Program-made: the position numbers and the translations under genes
DNA from: Paenibacillus whitsoniae
GTDB taxonomy: Bacteria > Bacillota > Bacilli > Paenibacillales > NBRC-103111
Assembly (NCBI RefSeq): GCF_003955665.1
Contig: NZ_RXHU01000088.1
Coordinates: 1-64,000, forward strand
DNA length: 64,000 nt
Direction: 5' to 3'
In this document: positions 59,296 to 64,000 of the stretch, one piece after another
Layout of the letters: every line of letters starts with the position of its first letter
Numbering within the stretch: the stretch's first letter is position 1
Notes under the pieces: generated by a model
Seen by the model: the letters and a program-made list of their open reading frames with translations, nothing else
The model's database searches: none
Told to the model about the DNA's origin: nothing

Positions 59296-60738
59296 ATGGG
59301 ACGTGTCATCAGTTATGAAGCGCCAAAGGGCGCTGTGGGGAATGATGCTTTCACGGTCAACGTGCGGGCTGTCGGCGGAGAGTGGCAGCCTTTGTTTGTG
59401 TACGAGGTAAAGGTCGATATGCACGAAGTTCGCCGAGCGTCGATGGCTGCTTTTGATATGGAGGGGCCGGTCGAGGTTGAGGTGATCAGCAACGCCGTGC
59501 CGATTCGCGAGGCGGTCATTCGTCCTTTGTCCTTTGCGGTAGCGCACCGTGTAGCGGGCAATGCGGTTTATTTCACGCTGGAGCAGCCAAGGAAGCTGTC
59601 CATTGAGATCAATGGGCTGCGCTTCGCCAACCTGCATCTGTTTGCGAATGGGATGGAGCGGGATATCCCGGATCCGGAGGCGGATCACGTGCTGAGCTTG
59701 AAGCCGGCGATTCACCGGACTGAGGATATTTACCGGCTGGCGCAAACGCCGAAGCGGGGAGGGGCAGCGGCGCCTGATACGCTTTATTTTGGACCGGGGA
59801 TGCATTACCTGGAGGAGACGATTCTGCGTATTCCTTCGCATACGACGGTATATCTGGCTGGAGGTGCGATACTGGTGGGCTCGCTGGTGTGCGACCGCGT
59901 GGAACACGTGACCATCAGGGGCAGGGGGATTGTGTATTTATCGGATTTTCACCGATTCTCTGCGTTTCGCGGCATTCGCATTCGCTTCTCGGAACATGTA
60001 TCGGTCGAAGGCATTACGACGCTCGATCCGCCGCATTACAGCATTTATTTGGGTCAATCCCGGCATATTCGGATTGCGAATTTCAAATCGTTTTCCACGC
60101 GCGGCTGGTCGGACGGGATCGATATGATGGCTTGCGAGCACGTAGACATCGATGATGTCTTCCTGCGCACGTCGGACGATTGCATCGCGATTTACGGCTC
60201 GCGGTGGGATTATTACGGCGATGCCCGCGACGTGACCGTGCGCAACAGCGTGCTGTGGGCGGATGTAGCGCATCCGCTGATGATCGGCACTCACGGGGAT
60301 CATCACCGGGACGGGGATACGATCGAGCATATTGTGTTCGACAATATCGACATTCTCGAGCACCATGAACCGCAGCCGAACTATATGGGGACGATGACGA
60401 TCAATGCAGGGGATAAAAATACCGTGCGTCACGTGACGTACCGGAGCATCCGTGTGGAGGATTTTGAATTGGGACGGCTTGTTGATCTGCGCGTGGTATG
60501 GAATAAGGACTACAACCCTGTGGCAGGAAACCGTATTGAGGATATCCGGTTTGAGGACGTTTCGTATTGGGGCGCGAATACGCTGCCTAGCCAAATTTTC
60601 GGCTATGACGAGGAGCGGCCGGTGATCGGCGTTCAATTTAAGGGGTTAGTGATTAACGGCGTACCCATTACAGGGGCTCAAGAAGGCGGTTTTGTTGTGA
60701 ATGAACACGCGCACGGGGTTACGTTCACATTGCTTTAA
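59296..60738 (+). CDS. GH28-like right-handed beta-helix enzyme
   Basis: A 480-residue protein without a signal peptide. The N-terminal part (about 1-160) is a beta-sandwich; the rest is a parallel beta-helix with GWSDGIDMMACEHVDIDDVFLRTSDDCIAIYG, the Asp-Asp signature of GH28 polygalacturonase-like enzymes, and PLMIGTHGD, a His near the site. A clear RIK motif was not seen, so family membership is not exact. It likely hydrolyses imported uronide or galactoside oligomers in the cytosol. ATG 59296 follows GAAGGGATGGG. Confidence 0.78.
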   Translation: MGRVISYEAPKGAVGNDAFTVNVRAVGGEWQPLFVYEVKVDMHEVRRASMAAFDMEGPVEVEVISNAVPIREAVIRPLSFAVAHRVAGNAVYFTLEQPRKLSIEINGLRFANLHLFANGMERDIPDPEADHVLSLKPAIHRTEDIYRLAQTPKRGGAAAPDTLYFGPGMHYLEETILRIPSHTTVYLAGGAILVGSLVCDRVEHVTIRGRGIVYLSDFHRFSAFRGIRIRFSEHVSVEGITTLDPPHYSIYLGQSRHIRIANFKSFSTRGWSDGIDMMACEHVDIDDVFLRTSDDCIAIYGSRWDYYGDARDVTVRNSVLWADVAHPLMIGTHGDHHRDGDTIEHIVFDNIDILEHHEPQPNYMGTMTINAGDKNTVRHVTYRSIRVEDFELGRLVDLRVVWNKDYNPVAGNRIEDIRFEDVSYWGANTLPSQIFGYDEERPVIGVQFKGLVINGVPITGAQEGGFVVNEHAHGVTFTLL

Positions 60739-60849
60739 AAAGCGCACTCGCGTCTTAAATTTCCGCACTCTCAAAAAGAAGTGACTTGTTTATAATGAGG
60801 GCGAGGTTCAAAAGGTTCCCATTTTCATACCATCTTGAGGAGGTTCGAT

Positions 60850-63800
60850 ATGAGGTTCGAACGTGTAAATGAACAGCGGCTGGGTTGGATGCGGCTCCTT
60901 GCTGCCTTCCTGACGGCCACCGTCATGGCGTCGTTTGTGCCGATCGCAGCGCAAGCGGCGATCGTGCCGGTGGCTGCGGCAACAGTCACGATTACGGAGA
61001 CGACCGGGAGCAGCGGGTTTACCCATCCCGGCGTCGGGTTGACCAAGACGATTCTGGAAAACATGAGGCAAGAAGTCATTGACCAGAAGGAGCCCTGGTT
61101 CTCGTACTACAAAGCGATGACGGCCTCGTCCAACGCGTCGACGACGGTAACGTCGAGCAACGCAAGTTCGACGGATCCGACGAAGCCGGCGAGCGTAGAA
61201 GTTAACGGCAAAGGCGCGTTTGTTGCAGACGGGTTGAAAGCGTATACACAGGCGCTTATGTTTTACATAACCGGCGATGAGGTGTACCGGGCGAACGCGA
61301 TGCGGATTATCCGGATCTGGGAGCAGATGGACCCGACGAAGTATACGTATTTTACCGATTCGCACATCCATATGGGCATCCCGCTCAACCGGATGGTGAC
61401 GGCGGCTGAAATTCTCCGGTACACGAGCACGACAACACCAGCTTTGCAGTGGACGGCCAAGGATACGGACGATTTCACGCATAATCTGATCGTGCCGGTG
61501 ACGGAGACGTTTTTACACGGCAACAACTATTTCATGAACCAGCATACGTATCCGCTGCTTGGCGCGATGTCAGGGTATATTTTTACCGATAACCGGGCGC
61601 GGTATGACGAGGGCGTGGAGTGGTTTACCGTCAATAAAACGGCGGTGGACCAAGGCATCAACGGCTCGATCAAACAGCTTTTTCGCTCAGTGGACACGAA
61701 CGCAGTAACCGGTGAGCATTTGGCTGAGCCTGTTATCCAGCACGTGGAAATGGGAAGGGACCAGGCGCACGGCGGCGGGGATTTGACAAATGCAGCGATT
61801 CTGGCGCGTTTGCTAAATGCCCAGGGCACCAAGGTGGATCCGGTGGAGGGAACGGTTTCTACAGCTCCGAATGCGGTGGAGGTTTTCGATTTTCTGGACA
61901 ATCGGATTTTGAAAACGGCGAATTACTTCTGGCAGTATATGCTGGGCTACGATACCCCATGGACGCCTGTAGCTTATAAAATCGACGAAAACGGCGTCAC
62001 GCAAGGCATCTATCGCGTTATCTCCGATTCCTATCGGGGGCGGATGACGACGACGCAATTCTGGGATATTTACTACTACTACACGTATGTCAAAGGGGTT
62101 AACGTCGCCGAGGCGGCGCCGTACTTCTATGAAGCGTTCACGAAACGCATTCCGTCCAACTATTACTACCAAGGGGCGCTCGGTCAGGCGTGGGAAAGTC
62201 CGGATGGCGGCGGCGACTTCTGGCTGTATATTCCGCAGGCGGCGGAAGCCGAAGGCGCGACCTATCTGCCGAAGGAAATGACCAGCGATGCGATCGTTGA
62301 ATTGGAGGACCGTTACACGGCGTTCGACAATCATTCGGAAACGAAGCAAGAGGGCGGTACCTCTTATGTGGAAGTGACGGCAACGGCGGAAGGTAGCACG
62401 ATCGCCCCGCTGAACTTCTCTTATGCGGATCGCGCGACGTCCCGGATTATCGGGATCAAGTTCCGCACGAATGGCACGGCAACTTTGGCGCTCAGTAAGG
62501 AGAGAACCTCCGCACCGTTCTATACCTTGACCCTGCCGAACACGAACGGGCAGTGGCGCTACATGCTCTACGACATGGGGATCAGCCAAGTCACTTACAG
62601 TCAAGTTGACAGCGTATACAGCATCATGTACATGACGGTCAAAGGCGACGGCACGATGGTGGACTTCGATCATTTCAACGTGAAGGCGGGTTCGCAGCTG
62701 TCGGCACCGGCATTCAAAAGCGGCAAGTCGCCGGTCACGATTGTCGCCACGGTCGGCATGCCGATCTCGCTCGATTTTTCTGCGATGGACAGCAATCCGG
62801 CGGATACGGTGACGTACGAGATGATGAATGCACCGACGGGCGCTGTTCTGAATGCAAGCAGCGGCGCGTTCACGTGGACGCCGGCAGCGGCGGGGACCAG
62901 CTCCGTGATTGTCGTGGCGAGCGACGGCACCTCGGTGTCAACGAAGGAGCTTAATCTGATCGTGACGAATGACCGTCAAAGTGCGGTGGATGCGGCGATT
63001 GCGCCTTACCATCCGAGCGCGGGTTATGTGACGGCGTCGCTGGAGACGTATCAGAACGCTTACAATGATGCGATCGCACAAATGGGGACAGCGACGGATG
63101 CAGCGTTTTATGCCAAGCTGCAAACGCTGCGGAGTGCGGTTGTGGGGCTGCAGTTGTTGACACCGCAACTGAGTAATGGCAGTCTCGATTATACGAAGAT
63201 GGTCACGTCCACCTTCGGCACTTCGATCACCGATCTGATCGATAACAACGATAACACGTTCTCGGTGTATCAGCTGGCGGGGGATCTGTACCACACGATT
63301 GATTTTGGCGCAAATTTCAAGGTGACGGCAAGCGCTTTCGAGATTCAGGGGAGAAGAAGTTTCCCTGAGCGGATCGCAGGGCTGACATTGTTCGGTTCCA
63401 ATGACGGGGAGACGTGGACGCGGTTAACCGATGACGTGACCGCCAATTCAGAGGATTTGCAGAGGCTGAACGTGAAAGATGAGTATAAGAATACGAAGTT
63501 CCGCTTTATTAAAATGCAGGTCATTCAGCTGCCGCCGAGTACTACGACGACACCGAAGAATATGCTGGAAGTCGCCGAATTTAGAATCTATGGCGAGCGG
63601 CACGAGACGATCAGCCCAATTGAATCGGTCGGCCTGAGTTCACCGCAGGCGTTTATGAACCGGATCGTTCCGGGTAATACGATCAAGCTGACCTGGAAAG
63701 CGAAAGAGCCGATTTCCCAGGTGACCGTCAAAATAGGCGGGCAGGATGCTGTCGCCAGCTCCACGGACAACATCAACTGGACAGCCACGCTGGCGGCGAA

Positions 63801-64000
63801 TCTGGCGATGCCGACAGGCACGGTGAAGTTCGGCATCAATTTCAAACAGCAGGATGGCAGCGATGGCGACACGGCTTTCCTAACGACGGACAACAGTAAG
63901 CTGTTCCTTGTCGATGATTCGCATCAGATGAATAATGTGACGGGGATTACGTATTTGATCGACCCGACGACCACGACGGGCAGACCGGGCAATACCGCGG
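60850..64000 (+). CDS. large secreted alginate-lyase-like protein, incomplete at window end
   Basis: An open frame from ATG 60850 (GAGGAGG 7 nt upstream) to the window end, at least 1050 residues. Signal peptide 1-36 (PIAAQAA). Residues about 50-420 resemble the (alpha/alpha)-toroid alginate_lyase fold: NNYFMNQHTYPLLGAMSGY with N230-Q-H232, and EMGRDQAHGGGDLTN with H307, likely catalytic. Then a beta domain, an Ig-like putative domain (about 617-704; SLDFSAMDSNPADTVTYEM), a helical segment (about 710-765), and an F5/8 type C-like domain (about 775-915). The architecture suggests a surface or released lyase for a uronic-acid polymer, fitting the neighbouring importer. Confidence 0.82.
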   Translation, partial: MRFERVNEQRLGWMRLLAAFLTATVMASFVPIAAQAAIVPVAAATVTITETTGSSGFTHPGVGLTKTILENMRQEVIDQKEPWFSYYKAMTASSNASTTVTSSNASSTDPTKPASVEVNGKGAFVADGLKAYTQALMFYITGDEVYRANAMRIIRIWEQMDPTKYTYFTDSHIHMGIPLNRMVTAAEILRYTSTTTPALQWTAKDTDDFTHNLIVPVTETFLHGNNYFMNQHTYPLLGAMSGYIFTDNRARYDEGVEWFTVNKTAVDQGINGSIKQLFRSVDTNAVTGEHLAEPVIQHVEMGRDQAHGGGDLTNAAILARLLNAQGTKVDPVEGTVSTAPNAVEVFDFLDNRILKTANYFWQYMLGYDTPWTPVAYKIDENGVTQGIYRVISDSYRGRMTTTQFWDIYYYYTYVKGVNVAEAAPYFYEAFTKRIPSNYYYQGALGQAWESPDGGGDFWLYIPQAAEAEGATYLPKEMTSDAIVELEDRYTAFDNHSETKQEGGTSYVEVTATAEGSTIAPLNFSYADRATSRIIGIKFRTNGTATLALSKERTSAPFYTLTLPNTNGQWRYMLYDMGISQVTYSQVDSVYSIMYMTVKGDGTMVDFDHFNVKAGSQLSAPAFKSGKSPVTIVATVGMPISLDFSAMDSNPADTVTYEMMNAPTGAVLNASSGAFTWTPAAAGTSSVIVVASDGTSVSTKELNLIVTNDRQSAVDAAIAPYHPSAGYVTASLETYQNAYNDAIAQMGTATDAAFYAKLQTLRSAVVGLQLLTPQLSNGSLDYTKMVTSTFGTSITDLIDNNDNTFSVYQLAGDLYHTIDFGANFKVTASAFEIQGRRSFPERIAGLTLFGSNDGETWTRLTDDVTANSEDLQRLNVKDEYKNTKFRFIKMQVIQLPPSTTTTPKNMLEVAEFRIYGERHETISPIESVGLSSPQAFMNRIVPGNTIKLTWKAKEPISQVTVKIGGQDAVASSTDNINWTATLAANLAMPTGTVKFGINFKQQDGSDGDTAFLTTDNSKLFLVDDSHQMNNVTGITYLIDPTTTTGRPGNTA

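Overview
This window is a bacterial chromosome segment, most likely from a spore-forming, soil-type Gram-positive of the Paenibacillus kind. The evidence is a complete Ger(A/B/C) germinant-receptor operon, a YyaC-type spore protease homologue, a YjcZ-like small Pro/Met-rich protein, an SLH-anchored extracellular enzyme, strong AAGGAGG-type ribosome binding sites and several membrane-bound AraC sensors next to sugar ABC importers. Species cannot be fixed from the sequence alone. No transposase, phage gene, integrase or CRISPR array was seen.

Layout. 1-963: a tRNA cluster (probable Asn 3' end, Ser, Glu, Val, fMet, Asp, Lys, Leu) with unusual hairpin spacers. 1062-4000: small genes (DUF1450, ferritin, GyrI-like, coiled-coil membrane protein, AIM24-like). 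4069-4614: four more tRNAs (Gly, Arg, Pro, Gly) followed by a degenerate tRNA-Gly remnant with a duplicated terminator. 4776-11007: GNAT acetyltransferase, a c-di-AMP riboswitch in front of an NlpC/P60 cell-wall hydrolase, an NTF2-like protein, a GT2 glycosyltransferase, YyaC and an ABC exporter. 11008-12117: a gene-free stretch with one copy each of two dispersed repeat families. 12118-19048: a LamG protein, a membrane AraC sensor and an LplB/YtcP/LipO-type importer. 19128-33555: mixed housekeeping genes (GNAT, HAD, topoisomerase III, Dabb, YbaK, AraC plus GH4 alpha-galactosidase, cupredoxin, DedA, thioredoxin-like, MBL hydrolase). 33930-37455: ger operon. 37986-41126: GH36 alpha-galactosidase and a membrane protein.

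41412-64000 is a polysaccharide-utilisation region and the most notable part. A 2263-residue surface-anchored PL8 lyase (hyaluronate/chondroitin/xanthan type, with the catalytic Asn-His-Tyr spacing intact) is followed by a membrane AraC sensor, a lipoprotein plus two-permease importer, and a GH88 unsaturated glucuronyl hydrolase whose two catalytic aspartates fall at residues 88 and 149. Together these make a coherent pathway: cut the polymer outside, import unsaturated oligosaccharides, hydrolyse them inside. A second importer, a GH28-like beta-helix enzyme and a large alginate-lyase-like secreted protein (running off the window) follow. The promoters of the sensor gene and of the binding-protein gene share a 19-bp near-identical block, a strong operator candidate. 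None of the three sugar importers has its own ATPase, so a shared MsmX-like ATPase encoded elsewhere is inferred.

The best candidates for undescribed elements are (i) two families of hairpin-rich intergenic repeats of about 180-190 bp, (ii) the paralogous hairpin spacers between tRNA genes, and (iii) the shared AraC-type operator of the glycosaminoglycan-like locus.
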